64,000 nt of DNA from Oryzias latipes (GCF_002234675.1 NC_019873.2:5171158-5235157), one strand, 5' to 3'; counted from the first letter of the stretch, positions 24,630-36,955 are shown. A program made the numbers and translations. The notes: generated from the sequence alone by a model not told the origin.

Positions 24630-25345
24630 TGGTTAACAAATTACATGTTTGGTCAAATCCTCCGTAAATACAAGATTCACTTCCATTGCTATGCAGACGA
24701 CACTCAGCTCTACATTTCCACCTTCCCTCAGTCCTCATTCCTTTGTCACTTCCCGCCTGGATTACTGCAACTTCCTTCTTTTTGGTTTACCACAAAAAAA
24801 CTCTACGAAAACTACAATAAGTTCAAAACTCAGCTGCTACAATTATCTCTCAAACACCTTCCATCCAACACTTCACACCTGTTCTGCAGCAGCTCCATTG
24901 GCTGCCAATCACACACCGAATTACACACAAAATACTTCTCCTGACTTTTAAATCCATCCACAACCCTGCCCGCTCATATCTATCAGATCTTGTTCATGTC
25001 GTCTCACCCACCCGTACCCTCAGATCCTCCTCCTCCCTTCATCTGGATGTCCCCCCTGCTTGCCTTGTCACCATGGGGAGCAGAGCTTTCAGCTGCTCTG
25101 CCCCCCAGCTCTGGAACTCACTACCTCCTGACCTCGGAAACATTGGCTTTCTCCTACAATTCACCAAAAAACTAAAAACTCACCTTTTCCAACTTGCTAT
25201 TTCCCCCCATAACGTGTTAGTCCTGGGCTATTTTAAAATGTTTATTTTATTGTACATTTGATTGCTTTTATTTTTATTTTCACTTTTATGTACGGCGACC
25301 TTGGGTTCCTAGAAAGGCGCCTAACAAATAAAATGTATTATTATT
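24630..25345 (+). mobile_element. L2/Rex1-like LINE fragment, decayed
   Basis: Plus-strand pieces in shifting frames match the reverse transcriptase end of CR1-group LINEs: HCYADDTQLY near 24670, SRLDYCNF near 24750, then LHWLPI-, LLLTFKSIHN-like and RAFSCSAPQLWNSLPPDL up to about 25130, and LKTHLFQL near 25180. The 3' end reads aaaggcgcctaacaaataaa plus a TTATTATTATT tail. Internal deletion and frameshifts make it inactive. Confidence 0.8.
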
Positions 25346-26138
25346 ATTGAAAACATTTTATAGTCTGTTCTTGAACACTAAGTCAGTCTATGTTCTGTTC
25401 TGTTACTCTATTTCTCACCTTTTTATGTTACATCAAATCTACTCGATTGGAGTTTTTTTTCTTGTTTTTTTTGGCTGATATTTGAATCTTCCCAGTTGGC
25501 ATTGAAATCCTCCATCATTATTACATGCTGGATAAAATTTGAATTGGTGTCTTGAAGTGAATGGCAAATAATATTAAATAAATATTTAAATCAGCTTACC
25601 TCTGTACGCCACTAAGAGATAATCAGGTGTACTGTGGGAAATTGCTCAATTTCCCCTAATGGGTCTTCAAATAATTGCCATTGCTAGGATATCATCTCTG
25701 TGTTTATCCAAACAGGCCCAGAAGGCAGAAAGTTGAAAGATCATAAAATACCTATTTGTATTTTTTGATTCCTATTCAAGACACTTTGATGTATAACTAT
25801 ATAGGCTATAATAATGAGTACAAAGTTTGACTTTCTAAACATTTTCTGTTAATGCTGTGCTTGTAATTGTTATCAAGGAAGGAATGTACCTTAAAAGATG
25901 TCCCATGTGTTCATGATTGGACAGTAGACATCTCTTGGTTTACTTTGCAGCCGCCCCGTTTCGTATTTTGATGGACTTCCCACCAGGAAGTAATTCAACT
26001 TTTGTTTTGGTTAGCTTAATTTCTGAACAAGTTGATGAGCTTGTTGAGCTAAAGAGCTGTCACCTGCAGTACATAGCATGTCCAATGAACCCGGATCAGC
26101 CGTTACACTATGACATCAGACGGCACACCAGACGTTGT

Positions 26139-26408
26139 GCACTGAAAAAAACCAAACCTTAAGGAAATAGTAACATCATTTGTCTCAAGAGAAAATATTT
26201 TATTTTCCTTCTTGCAAGAAAAATAATCTTATCAAGAATTTTTTTTCAATGTTAAAATCATCTTAATTTAAGAATACATGGTGACTAGAATTTTTTTCTT
26301 AAAATAGGAATTCCTGGTAAGCACATCTTTCTTAACCCATTGGCAGCTTCTTTTTTTGCTTATTTAAAGATTATTCTGACTTATTTCTAAGGGGCCTGTT
26401 TTTGCAGT
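26139..26408. mobile_element. short DNA-transposon-like repeat (MITE)
   Basis: Termini CACTGaAAAAAcC and GtTTTTGCAGTG are near-complementary, and the interior is AT-rich and non-coding (TTCTTAAAATA). A related fragment without clear ends lies near 58925-59040. Superfamily is uncertain. Confidence 0.45.
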
Positions 26409-26917
26409 GTGCACAGCTGACAATAATCCTTTTAGCAAAAGTCTGATGACAATATTATAAGTCACAAATAACTTTCGTAAACTGCTCCTTCTTGTCTGGA
26501 CCACAGCTGAGCTGAGAAACGTTCCTGGTTCAAAGCACATGTTCAATTTATGATTTTTTTAATTGTCTACACCTAAAAAGAGTCATGCCAAATAATCTAG
26601 AGTCAGATCCCCCTCATTGTTTCTGCTTTGTTCTGTTATAAAATCCCTCTTGAGATAAACTTGAGGTCCAAACATATGTAGTCTAAAGAACAGATCTTCA
26701 TCATCTGGCGCCCAGCAGATGAGCTAAAAATCACCATGTCACTGTTGCGTAGTAGGTTGCTGATGGCCATATTCCTCTAGTATTTGCTTTTGATGTCATA
26801 AGTGTCTATTAATAATATTCCAAAAACATACGTGTGCATTATTACCCTTAAAAGATTTTTTTCTTCATCCCAATTTGTATAAATTCTCATCATCCGTCCT
26901 CCTGCAGTGCGCAGTAT

Positions 26918-26936
26918 TGCCAGGCGGGGGCAGCAG
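26918..26936 (+). promoter_or_regulatory. CTCF-like motif (forward)
   Basis: TGCCAGGCGGGGGCAGCAG is a good match to the CTCF core. It sits about 1.6 kb beyond the hoxd4b stop codon, on the mtx2 side of the cluster. Confidence 0.45.
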
Positions 26937-28029
26937 TGTTTCATTGGAGTAATCCTAATCCTTCTTTATGAGACTATCAGACGGGGAGGCGCACATTTAC
27001 ACCCACATTAAGGGGTTTTCTGTGTATTTAAATGCCTTATTGCAGAGATGTTTCATGGAATTTTGAGTTTCCTTTCCTGTAATATGAAAATGCAAATAAA
27101 TAAAAGGCTTCTAGCTATTGATTTAAGATATTTTCTCATGCTGTAACTTGATAAACATTTATAATTCTGGACTTTCTAGGGAATCTGCTGTCGTACAAAT
27201 GGTTCCTTCCACGCATTTTTCTCACCGCGTCTGGACAGGAAGAGGGCAATTATTGCTCCATTTGCTTTCATATGAACGCACGCGGCTTGGTGGGGCAGTT
27301 TACTGCACACTGAATGGCTTTCTGCGGCCGCAGATTTTTTATGTCAAATCCAAGAAAAACTGCTGTAAATACTCCAACAGAAATGTGGTAATGTTTTACT
27401 GTTTCCTGTATATATTTTAAAGATTTAGAAGTTGTGAAAGACCATCCAAGTGAAATCCACATGTTCTTGTTTTATGACAAACTCTACATGTGAATTATAG
27501 AAACATCAGAAATGGACCGGGTTGGACCGTTTCAAACGGAATCAGAGGGTTCTGGTTCTTCTGAGCAAAGATTATCAACGTATTAATATTAATATCATTT
27601 TTTAAATTATTATCAATAGCAGTCTCCCCGGCTTTAAAAAAATGTGATGACGTCACGTCCGTCTCATCAATCAACACTTTTCTGGTTTGAAACAAGTTTA
27701 TTCTATTTTATCAAAACATTGACACATATAAAACTCTTACAGTGAGAGTTACAGCTTTCCCAAATTTAAAATATATAAAGAGAACAGACAGAAAGACCGA
27801 CAGGCCGCTACAAAAAGAATAAAATGGGATTCTAAATATTAAAATAAGTACTGGCGCATGGTAGCATTATAAATTGGAATGAAATGGGGTACGTGGAGAA
27901 AGGGAGAGGGGGGTATCCTTTCCATGAACATTTTAGGAAGATGTTTTCATAAAACCCTGTGACCCTGAGAAAATTAGCTGAATGTACAGGCAGTGCTGTG
28001 CGTAACAAACCTCTGTTTGACTCTTAGGA

Positions 28030-28039
28030 TTTATTTATT
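28030..28039 (-). terminator. candidate hoxd4b polyadenylation signal
   Basis: Minus-strand AATAAATAAA lies about 0.5 kb after the hoxd4b stop codon, which gives a 3' untranslated region of normal size. Another AATAAA candidate is near 27703. Confidence 0.45.
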
Positions 28040-28532
28040 GCAAATCAAAATTTAAAAAAAGGAAGAAAAAAATGTGCACAATATGGCTACTTTCCTATAA
28101 AAAAGCCATAACATCTTTCATAAAATATTTTGCAGGTCTGGCTGGAAAGAAACGGCGATTCTGTTACTTTTTTGACCCCCAAACGCCAGTTTGTAAAGCA
28201 TTTTGGTAACGTGCACATTCATAAATAGGCTACGGCTAAATCAACCCTTTACATGGCTACACTAAAACCCTGCATTCTGTTTACCCTGTAGAAACAAAAC
28301 CCTGTTTAGTCCAGAAGACAGCCATAGCCGGTGAAGAGCGCGGCGCGGCGCGCGCCGGCACCGAGCTGTGCGCAGCGGCTGTGGTGTGTTTGGATGTGAG
28401 ACCTGTTCGGAACCTGGATGCAGGCGCGTCTGTGACCTCTGGAACTGGATTTAGAGCATCGACATGTCTCAAAATAATAACAGATTGTTTCGGGACCTGG
28501 ATCCACTCGGCGGCGCGCTCTGGAAGAGGCGC

Positions 28533-29725
28533 TCACGCGGTGATCACGGCCTTCACGTGCTCGCCGCCGCTACTGTTGTTGTTGTTGTCCGATGTTTTCT
28601 TGTTTTTGCTCCTTCCTTTCGTGTTCGGTAGCTTGTTGTCCTTCTTCCAGCGCATGCGCCGATTTTGGAACCACACTTTTACTTGCCGTTCGGACAGACA
28701 GAGCGCGTGAGCCACCTCCACGCGGCGGCGGCGCGTGAGGTAGCGGCTGAAGTGGAATTCCTTCTCCAGCTCCAGAACCTGCTGGCGCGTGTAGGCCGTC
28801 CGCAGGCGCTTAGGCTCCGGACCAACGTGATTTGGATTGACTGTGAAGAAAACCAAAAGAAATTGAATGAACATATTATATATTTAGACTCACATGATCC
28901 AGGCTGTAAAGTTCAGCTGATTTCTGCAGAATTGAAGCGTTATCTTTGCTCCATCTGTGGTTGAGCTGGACAAGATTCAAGAAGCAATTTATTTCTTTAA
29001 AACGTTCAGTCTTTTCTTTGTACACACAACACACACCGTTTTGTGTATGTGTGCGCGCACATGTGTGTGTTGGGGCGCGCGCACACACAGTGGCAGGGTC
29101 ATAAAACTTTATGGAAGCTGTAATTCTCGCGGCTCTCTGCAGTGAGCTCGTAAATAACTCCACAACAAAAAAAGGGGGGATGCTCGCAAATGGAGCAGAG
29201 ACAGAAAGAAGGGAAGAAAGAGGTGCGCCTGGCAGATTTAAGCAAACAAACAAAAGGCAGAATTAAGGAGTGAATTTGAGCTACAGCTCATTTACCGTGG
29301 GCGACGTGCACTTTCTTCATCCACGGGTACACCACAATAGGCGGCTTGTCTTTGCCCTGGCAGGCCGCTTTCCTCTGCACCTGAGCGCTCTTGGCGCAGG
29401 TCATCCAGGCCTGGCACTGCAGATCAGCGGCGGGGAACGTCTCCTTCTCGGGCGCGCCCGCATCCCTGTAGCCGGGGTAGGAGGCACCTGGGAGCCGCGG
29501 CAGCTCCTCTCCATCCTGCCCGCGATGCCCCTGCAGAGAGTAGCCGGTTTGTTGTGGTGTGTACGGAGGTGGAGGGGGCTGCATCGGCTGGTAGCCCCCT
29601 CCGTAATTACCACTGTCCTGCGGGCTGTTGTAATACCCCCCTTGGTCACTAAAATTACTGTAATCTTCTTCACATGGCGGGAACTGCGGCTCTGCGTATT
29701 TACAGCTCACCACGTAGGACTCCAT
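28533..29725 (-). CDS. hoxd4b: Hox4-group homeodomain transcription factor (HoxDb copy)
   Basis: Two exons, 29296-29725 and 28533-28840, with a 455-bp intron (donor CACG|GTAAAT, acceptor TTCACAG), encode 245 residues. The start [20 protein letters not shown] is a typical Hox4 N terminus. A proline-rich stretch follows ([11 protein letters not shown]), then the PBX-binding motif YPWMKK (residues 133-138) and the homeodomain (153-212). The homeodomain has the Hox4 core [17 protein letters not shown] and WFQNRRM, followed by KLPNTKGRS. Relative to the usual Hox4 homeodomain it has several substitutions: leucine at 4, serine at 23, valine at 32, 34, 45 and 47, alanine at 37, arginine at 55 and asparagine at 60. 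W48, Q50 and N51 are kept. Family role: it patterns the hindbrain, anterior trunk and pectoral region by binding TAAT sites with PBX partners. The d4b rather than d4a assignment rests on the two-gene layout with hoxd9b, mir-10d and mtx2. There is no sign of decay. Confidence 0.95.
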
Positions 29726-29849
29726 GATTGATTTATAGAGAGGCTTGTAGGAGAATACTAATTTTTCTTTCTCTCCCCTCTCTCTGTCCCTTTTCCCCCT
29801 CTGGCATCAAGCCATCCTGCGGCTGTCAAATAGACGGACGGTCGTGTGG

Positions 29850-29875
29850 GTCATGTGACCCTGCGGCCAGCCAAT
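29850..29875. promoter_or_regulatory. hoxd4b promoter: palindromic E-box plus CCAAT box
   Basis: GGTCATGTGACC (29849-29860), ten bases, then CCAAT (29871-29875) lie about 125-150 bp upstream of the start codon. The same pair with the same ten-base gap is in the hoxd9b promoter. E-box and NF-Y pairs at fixed distance are known for USF with NF-Y; binding here is inferred. Confidence 0.6.
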
Positions 29876-31144
29876 GAGAGGCAGCACGTTGGGCTGTTTA
29901 TGTCAGATGTAATGGGATAATTTGGAGGACAAAAAATGTTCATCAGGGAACTAATGGAGATCTGCTTGCTGGGAAAATGGCCGTAATTGAACGTTTGTGG
30001 ACGCTGACAAAAAGCTATGAAGAAAACGCAGTAAATCATTAATCTGTCCGCATGTCTGTTCATCCTCTTTTACGCACAGCAGCCGTTGATTTATCACTTG
30101 GAGCTGCCTGGGTTTTTTCGACTCCCACAGATGGCGCGAGCTGAAAAATTAATCTGGTCCATATTGAAAAACCGTGGAGCCATATTTGGCCTTGTGGTCA
30201 CTCAAAGGACGGACAACAAAAACCACGGCCGGTCAGCGAGGCCACGCGGAAAACAAAGGGATAAAAGCATGCCAGACAGTGACTAGTAGTTGGCTTTGTT
30301 AGGCCGGGGTCAGGCCGGGGGTCTGCCGCTCACCAACTCCACTGTTAAAGGACGAGGTGGATGGGAGGGGGGGGGGGGGGGGGGGGGGCTCTGCGTAAAA
30401 AATGATACCGAGGCGAGCTGATGCGGAGAAAAAGACTGACAGCGTTTTGCAGAAAAATGAAGCTTAATGATTCTGCGCGTAAAATCGAAATACGGCGAAA
30501 GAGATAAATGCACAGACGCAGAGCCCCCACACGAAGAGGGAGGCGCACAATGAGGGTGCCTGAGCGAATATGTTTGCTAATGCTGAGGCGCGCATCTCAG
30601 GTCCAAGAGATCAATTTAAATGGATTAAAATAAAGCTGGTTGGTAGTTAAGGTGTCATTTTTTTACCTTTTACCTGATTTAAAATCTCCTGGTATTATAG
30701 GGCCTATAAGAGAAGAGGAGGTTTAAGGTTTTAGTGGCCGGATTGATGAAAAGGTTCTTAGCTTTACGCCCATTTAAACACAAATAACCAAAATCCCTTG
30801 TTCTTTTCTCTTCCTGCATGCACAACAGAAGAAATAGTCATGTTCGGAGTCTCTGTGCTTTATTGAGTAAAAAAAAAATCTGATGTTCTCACTTTTACAT
30901 CAATATTTCATCAAAACCCTTTAGAAGCTCAACAGTCATAACACAATGCTGCTGTTTGATGAACCAAATCAAAGCACCAGGTTTTTGTTTGGCAGAAAAA
31001 GGAATAGGTCCTGTCACCACCTGAAGCTTTCCTCCTCATGCTTGGGTCCACTGTGATGAGAAACAAGTATCGAGCTTGATTTTGAAAGAACGAGGCTGTT
31101 CGCCTCGTCCCCCTCTCTCTTGGGTTTTGATAGATGGTTAGTCA
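29876..31144. other. hoxd4b upstream region
   Basis: No coding exon was recognised. A poly-G run of about 22 lies at 30367-30388 and is likely unstable or an assembly weak point. The first few hundred bases next to the promoter are candidates for hoxd4b regulation. Confidence 0.45.
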
Positions 31145-31226
31145 TCGCCCATAGACTCCCCTAGAACCCAATCTGTGACTGAGGCAGCTCCACACACATT
31201 CGGTTCTACAGGGTATGTATGGGCGA
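31145..31226 (-). ncRNA. mir10d: miR-10d-like microRNA precursor hairpin
   Basis: The minus strand folds into a clean hairpin. Stem ends tcgcccata (31218-31226) and tatgggcga (31145-31153) pair perfectly. The 5' arm carries the mature sequence at 31193-31215, beginning TACCCTGTAGAACCGAA and ending TGTGTG. The 3' arm carries a star-like ACAGATTGGGTTCTAGGGGA. The seed ACCCTGT is that of the miR-10 family. As I recall zebrafish miR-10d, the 3' end of the mature sequence (GAATGTGTG rather than GAATTTGTG) is its signature, and miR-10d marks the otherwise lost HoxDb locus in zebrafish. The hairpin is about 1.4 kb upstream of the hoxd4b start codon on the same strand, the conserved miR-10 position. 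Confidence 0.95.
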
Positions 31227-32607
31227 AGGTTCCCGTCACGGCCGGCCGCTGATGACTTCTTTTGTTGGGCGGTGAACTCATTTGTCAGAGATTTTATTGA
31301 CTAGATCAGCTCCTGAAAATCACTGCAAGCTGCAGCCGTTCATTTGGGAGGCCTGTATGTCCCTGTTGTTCAGAAGCAATTACTGCTCCTGTTCCATACA
31401 ATGTTTAACATCAGCTACTCCACATTAATTATGCGTGTAGAAATGCAGATCAGAGAGAGGATCTTTTTTAGAGTCATGATGCATCATGGGAGGTGGTGCA
31501 TGCAGGACGGAGGGATTTTTGCTTTGGCACAGATGACATTTCACCTTTTTCAGGGTCTGACTGCTTCTCTTTGGATTCCTGCTGAGCATATCTATCGTAA
31601 ACAATAGACAGATGAGTGTGGTACATTTATTTAAGATGATGAGAGTGCTGTTTCCTCCCCCTCATTTGATGAGTCAGGGCCAGATTGCAGTTGGTCACGT
31701 GCCAGAGCTGCTAGTAACAACCAGCTAAATTGATGTACACACACAAGCCTTTCCATGCACGAAATTATTGCTGGACTCCAATAAAACAGAGAAAGTTGTA
31801 CAAATTATTCAGCCTGATTGGAACATTTCAAGCTGTGCTGCCTGTTCGCATGCATTTTGGAACTGCAAAATGACACATTTGTCAAGAACTAAACAGAGCA
31901 GGGAAAATAAATATATAATTGAGCATGTCCAAGAGCATTAAGCTTCAGGCTTTTGTTGTCTGAGTTTAAAAGAATGCTTAGTTTGTCCAGAAAGAGTTTT
32001 ATTTTAGAAAATTCTTCAGCTTTCATTCCAATTTTAGCTTTGCAGCATGTGCGGATGTTGCTCAATGTGTGGCAAAAAGTGCTGCAGCATCAGTTGGTGG
32101 TCCTTTCTGGCCTTCTTGTGCCTCAAATTGGACTCCAATTAGGATCCCAATGCCTGAAAGAATCTGGCCCTGAGGGTGAAACTAAACTTCTCATTTAGAT
32201 GCTGCTGTTCATGATGGTTCTCAGCCTTATAAATGTTTACCGTTCAACATCTGCCTCAGCTGGAGCTGCCAGCAGCATTTAAGCTGGACTGTGTGAACTG
32301 AATTTAATGAAACAGACTATTGTGGATGAATAAAACAATAAATCCACGCTTCTTCACAGACATAAATGATGGTGAATGTTACAGACATTGTTGCACTTTT
32401 TGATTAAAATTGCAAGTTTATATTCTTTTGGTTCGTTTTTTCTTTTTTTGCTGTTTATTCGTCCTGCTAAATTCCCATGGCTGCCTGGGTGGATGCCTGC
32501 TGCAGACTGTCAAGACCATTTGCTTCTAGCATGGAGGGCCTGCAAACTTTGTGCCAAAGACACAGGATCCGCTCTGGCTGCAAACGGACTGAACCTTTCC
32601 GCAGATG
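31227..32607. other. intergenic DNA upstream of mir-10d
   Basis: No coding exon was recognised. The part next to mir-10d (about 31227-31330, ggccggccgctgatgac) and 31640-31740 (gatgagtcagggccagattg, tcacgtgccagagctg) look less repetitive and could be conserved non-coding DNA. This needs alignment with other fish. Confidence 0.35.
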
Positions 32608-32688
32608 AGTTGGACGTGAGGGGGGCTTTCATGCGCTTTTGCGCACCTGGTGCGCAAAAGCGCATGAAAGCCCCCCTCACGTCCAACT
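32608..32688. repeat. 81-bp perfect palindrome
   Basis: Two 40-bp arms, 32608-32647 and 32649-32688, are perfect reverse complements around a single T at 32648. The left arm begins agttggacgtgagggggg and ends cttttgcgcacc. Bases outside the arms do not pair. No transposon-like target duplication is seen at its edges. Confidence 0.95.
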
Positions 32689-34199
32689 GTTAAAAATAAA
32701 AGTGAGATGAAAACTGAAATTATTCACAACTATTCCAGCTCAGACTCTCCCAAGAATTGAAATGGGAGGGGGGGGGGGGGGGGGGCAGCAGGCCGTTTGC
32801 ACCTTTTGAACTTTTTTTTTGGAGACCTCGACAACAACGAGCGATGTTTCGCTTCTCCTCAAAGGGCATTCTTCTTGGGCCGGGTAGCCTAGCTGCCGCA
32901 GGTCGCCGCAGGGTCAGTCAGAATCGTTGACCGCTGCTTCACCGTTTCATTAGTCCCCGCGCTGGACAGGACCACGCGGGGGCTCTTGCGGGGGAACCAT
33001 GTGTTCGAGCGCAGTAACTTCTCGGAGAGCTTCTGTTCGCGAGTTTTAGAAAGAATCCCAGTTGGTCTTTTTTTTTTTTTAAACCTGCAGTCTTCATATC
33101 TGCGCGTGCACGATCCAACGCCGTGCGCGCGCAGCACAGCAGGTATAAAAGTGGCCTCTCCTCCCAGGTTCGCCGATATAAAGCCATTCAGTAGTGGCTT
33201 TTCTTTCGGGGGTCGTTTCACTTTTTCATCTTAGACAGGCTGACCGCAGGCTCACCCCTCCACCCCCGGCCCTCTGCCGGGTCAAAGCCGAGCTGGGTGC
33301 TGCTTTAACCCGGTTTAGACATTAACTGCGACCTCCAGCCCTTCTTGGGAACCGCGCGTAAAGGGGAGACACACCTCACTTTACTGAAACATCACCAGAA
33401 AACAAGAGCACTTGTTTTATTAAAAAAAAATCTCACAGAAACGTAAATATTTCAAATTCGATCAGGGAAAACATTAAATGTAGATGGATAACAATTCAAA
33501 TTTCTATGCAAAAATGACGACAACCCAGAATAATCTTTTCATGCTTTGACTTTGCTCGTGCTAAAGGGAACGCACAAACTAAATTACAGATGAATTCAGA
33601 CTGGGGCCATAAATTACGACAGACAGCACTGCTGTTGTCATTAAAACGGACGTAAATGAAACATTTCAGGACCTGCGCAAGTCTGAACGTAGACAAATTA
33701 AAAAAAGAAAAAGTTTTGAAAGAAAAATCTGACTTTAGGTCCTTTATATTGATATCAGGTTTTAGTTTTTATTTTGTTTTAAAGAATTTGATACATAAAA
33801 ATCCATAAGATTTTCACAATCAAATGTTTTCAAATGAAAACAACAGCACTGTTAAAACGGTGACAAATGTTCTCCTAAATTATGTGTTATTTAAAATTAA
33901 ATATCAATGGTAAAAATAATCACGTAAATAATTTAAAACTTTAATACTCATTTTATTCCTAAAGTAAAAAATCTTGTCTTCACCCCCGCATTTTTTAACA
34001 CAATTGTATTGTCATTATAAAAATGTATCTTAAATGTATCTACATTTGCGTAAAACTAATACGTGTTTTTGTCTGATAACATTTACGTAAATCTAAGAGC
34101 AATTCACCCAAAAAATAAGGAAAAATCTGGAGCAGGTAATTTATTTAGCTATTTAAGTTTCCTATTTAGATTTAAAAATTAAATAAATAGCAAAGTACG

Positions 34200-34238
<39 letters not shown>

Positions 34239-35927
34239 CACACACAAGAAGACACGCACTATACGAATCCTTCAAAGAAAATGCGTTATTTATTTTATTT
34301 AATTATTTATTTTTGGCAAAGAAAATTGTAGCCAGTTTTTTTGCTATTTCTTACATAATTAATATTTTACTACTATATCACAGGCATACATTAAATCTAA
34401 GGCCACTCGGATAACAATCCGTATTGCATGGATAAACAATAAAAAAAATGTTTAAAAAAATGCCCGAGCTAAAAAACAAACCCCAAAAAACAAAAACAAA
34501 GATGAAAGCTTGCACGGATTAGAAGACACGTTTTGAGGTAAATCGGTAAAGATTAGCAACTAAATTATTATTGAAACAGAAAATCTTCAGTCACACACAC
34601 GTCAGCGAACATTCTTTCATTAGGTGAAAACATGGCGCGCGCGCTGTGAAGTCTGACACCTGAACGTGGTCTGCGCACAGTATCAGGTGGATTTCTGCCT
34701 CCATGTGAGGTCCTGCGGGGAACACCTCTGCACGCACGCACACGCTGACTCACGCACACCTACCTCACGCACTGTCTTCATCATACACCCCCCACCACCA
34801 CCACCATTTACTGTCAAATCTGCGTCAAATATGAAACCAAAACTCACGCGCGCGTGGGCCCTGGCTGCTGTGATCTCGCGTTAGCCGGGGCTGTTCTCGG
34901 TCTGGGGGCTCCGGCTGCGGCTCCTCCTGAGCGGCTCCTCCGCTCCCGCTCCTCCTGATTCGGGACAAATATCCAGCGCGGATCCCATCTGGCTGCCTGT
35001 CGGCTTTTCTGTCTGAGTTATATTTTGGGGCTTGTCAAACGGCGGCAATAAAATACGCTTTATTACTGTCACGTGTTCTGACCCCCCCCCCCCCCCACTC
35101 CCACAAGGGTTCATAAATTATTAGGCCGTGTTCAGAGAGCCGCTTTGCTTGATGATGGCGCCAAAGGAAAAAAAGGGCCTTTAATCACAGGAGGGCTGAG
35201 CTGGAGGACACTACACCGATCGCCGTTTCTTTGCGCCGTTTGGCATCGTTTAGAGAATATTGCACAGGACGCGCAGAGAATGCGCACTCCGCTCGTGTGT
35301 TTTTGCACTGCGGGGTTTTTCCTGAAAACGGAGCTGAGGCCAAGCGCTGTTTGCATTTTTCCGGATGTGTCTGGAATGCTGTTTGGAGCATTTGTTTCCT
35401 GCTTTGATTTCCGTACATGGGGAGCAATAAAGCCATAAAGCGACCCTGTGAAAACACGCTGCGCGTCTGTGCGTGTCACCGTGTCAAGGCGTGCGTGTTT
35501 AAGCAGCTCACAGGCTACAGAGGGAACGCTTTGAGTCCAAACAAGACTTTAAAGTCCCGCCAGGAGTTTTCACCAACTACTGTTCATTGACCTGAAGCTA
35601 TTTTAAATAATGTGTCATTTAGATCAGTATGGACGATCTGTGTAAGACAATAATTCATGTACTCCAGATGTTTCCTGTCAATTAAAACAATTAAAAGTAA
35701 TTCATTTTAGATAACAAATATGACCAAATATTGTTTGTCTTCACAAATTTCATCTCAGCTTCTGACGCCTTTTGATTTACAGTTTTTTAATTTTTAGATA
35801 GTGAGTTGTTAGAGTTTTAAAAACGCATCCAGGCAAAGGAGGATGGAGGTGGAAGCTTTTGGTCACTTAAAAATAATGAAAGAAAAAAAGAAAGGCCCAG
35901 AGATTCTGATCATTGGTGAGTTTTTAT
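32689..35927. other. hoxd9b-hoxd4b intergenic region, part 1
   Basis: No coding exon is recognised despite several open frames around 32890-33230. A poly-G run lies at 32768-32785, a (CA)n run at 34203-34234 and a poly-C run at about 35084-35097. The GC-richer stretches 32880-33380 and 34600-35480 have many CG dinucleotides and may be regulatory. Confidence 0.4.
34203..34234. repeat. (AC)n microsatellite
   Basis: About 16 AC units in the hoxd9b-hoxd4b intergenic region. Confidence 0.9.
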
Positions 35928-35940
35928 CGCCACCTAGTGG
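35928..35940 (-). promoter_or_regulatory. CTCF-like motif (reverse)
   Basis: CGCCACCTAGTGG is the reverse of CCACTAGGTGGCG, a close match to the CTCF core. It lies inside the cluster between hoxd4b and hoxd9b. Confidence 0.5.
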
Positions 35941-36938
35941 TCGTAAAACGAACTGCAAGCGCAGTCCAAACAACTTCTAGGAAAAGTATGACTTGATTTG
36001 ATCTCACGACGTGGAATTTGAATTGTTTGTAGCTCAAACAAACAAACAAACAAATAGGTAATTAAATAATTAAATAAAACAGACAATAAAAACAACAGAT
36101 AATACCTGAATTTCTATTGGTCGATGCTCTTTTAAATGTCTAAGACAAATTCTGAGCTGTTACTGGCTGAAGTTCTAAACCGATGTTTCTAATATATTAG
36201 TTGATTCAAAAGTAGATAACTCATTTATACTACACTATACCATTGTAATATACCATATCATACCACATACTATGATGTTACTACTTTTTTCCTTTGTAAG
36301 AAAATAATAATAAAATCATTGTCATTTATTTTATGTGTATGTACAGCATATCTATTAATCATCACGAGTAATCCTAATGACATCACTGACATATGGATCT
36401 GTATCATTTTTTATATGTATCTCTTACTTTTAAATGTTTAATTTTCCAATCACGTCACAATTGATCAGACATGTATAGATGTGTATCTCCTTGTCTTCTT
36501 TATTATTTGTTGTTTTTAGTGCTTGAAATCAAATCCAGAGTAGTTGTTATTTATATTTACCTTTTTATAATTGTTTTTCTGTGTTTTTCACAATGTAGTG
36601 CTGTTGGTTTTCTTAAAATATTTTTTTTGCACTTTGGTGCTTAGATTTTAGTTCTAAATAATTCCATTAAAAATACTGTGTGTCTGAGGAATAAAACCAT
36701 CATATTTTTACAGTTTTTATTACAATTTTAAGCTTCTGCACTACATGTAAATGTGAGGATTTTTTGAATTGTAAAATAAATGTATTTGTCAATAAATAAC
36801 GAATAAATAAAACTATCTGTTTAAAATGTATAAATTACACAAACTCAAAGCCCCACCCTCATTATTAGTAAAAAAAAGAGGTTTTGTTTTTTTTAATTCA
36901 GAAAAAAAGCTGGCGCCTCTCCCTTCATTCTCTGTGCA

Positions 36939-36955
36939 CTGCCGCCCTCTAGCGG
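36939..36955 (-). promoter_or_regulatory. CTCF-like motif (reverse)
   Basis: CTGCCGCCCTCTAGCGG is the reverse of CCGCTAGAGGGCGGCAG, a strong match to the CTCF core, about 1 kb from the preceding site and in the same orientation. Confidence 0.55.

Larger units (their letters stand above)
25346..28029. other. gene-free DNA between mtx2 and hoxd4b, part 2
   Basis: No exon was recognised. A MITE-like element at about 26139-26408 has ends cactgaaaaaaacc and ggcctgtttttgcagtg, which are imperfect inverted repeats. A CTCF-like site lies at 26918-26936. Small open frames here have no recognisable similarity. Confidence 0.5.

Noticed and set aside
25917-26162. 81-codon plus-strand frame near a MITE
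   Set aside because: The frame ends inside the MITE-like element and has no recognisable domain.
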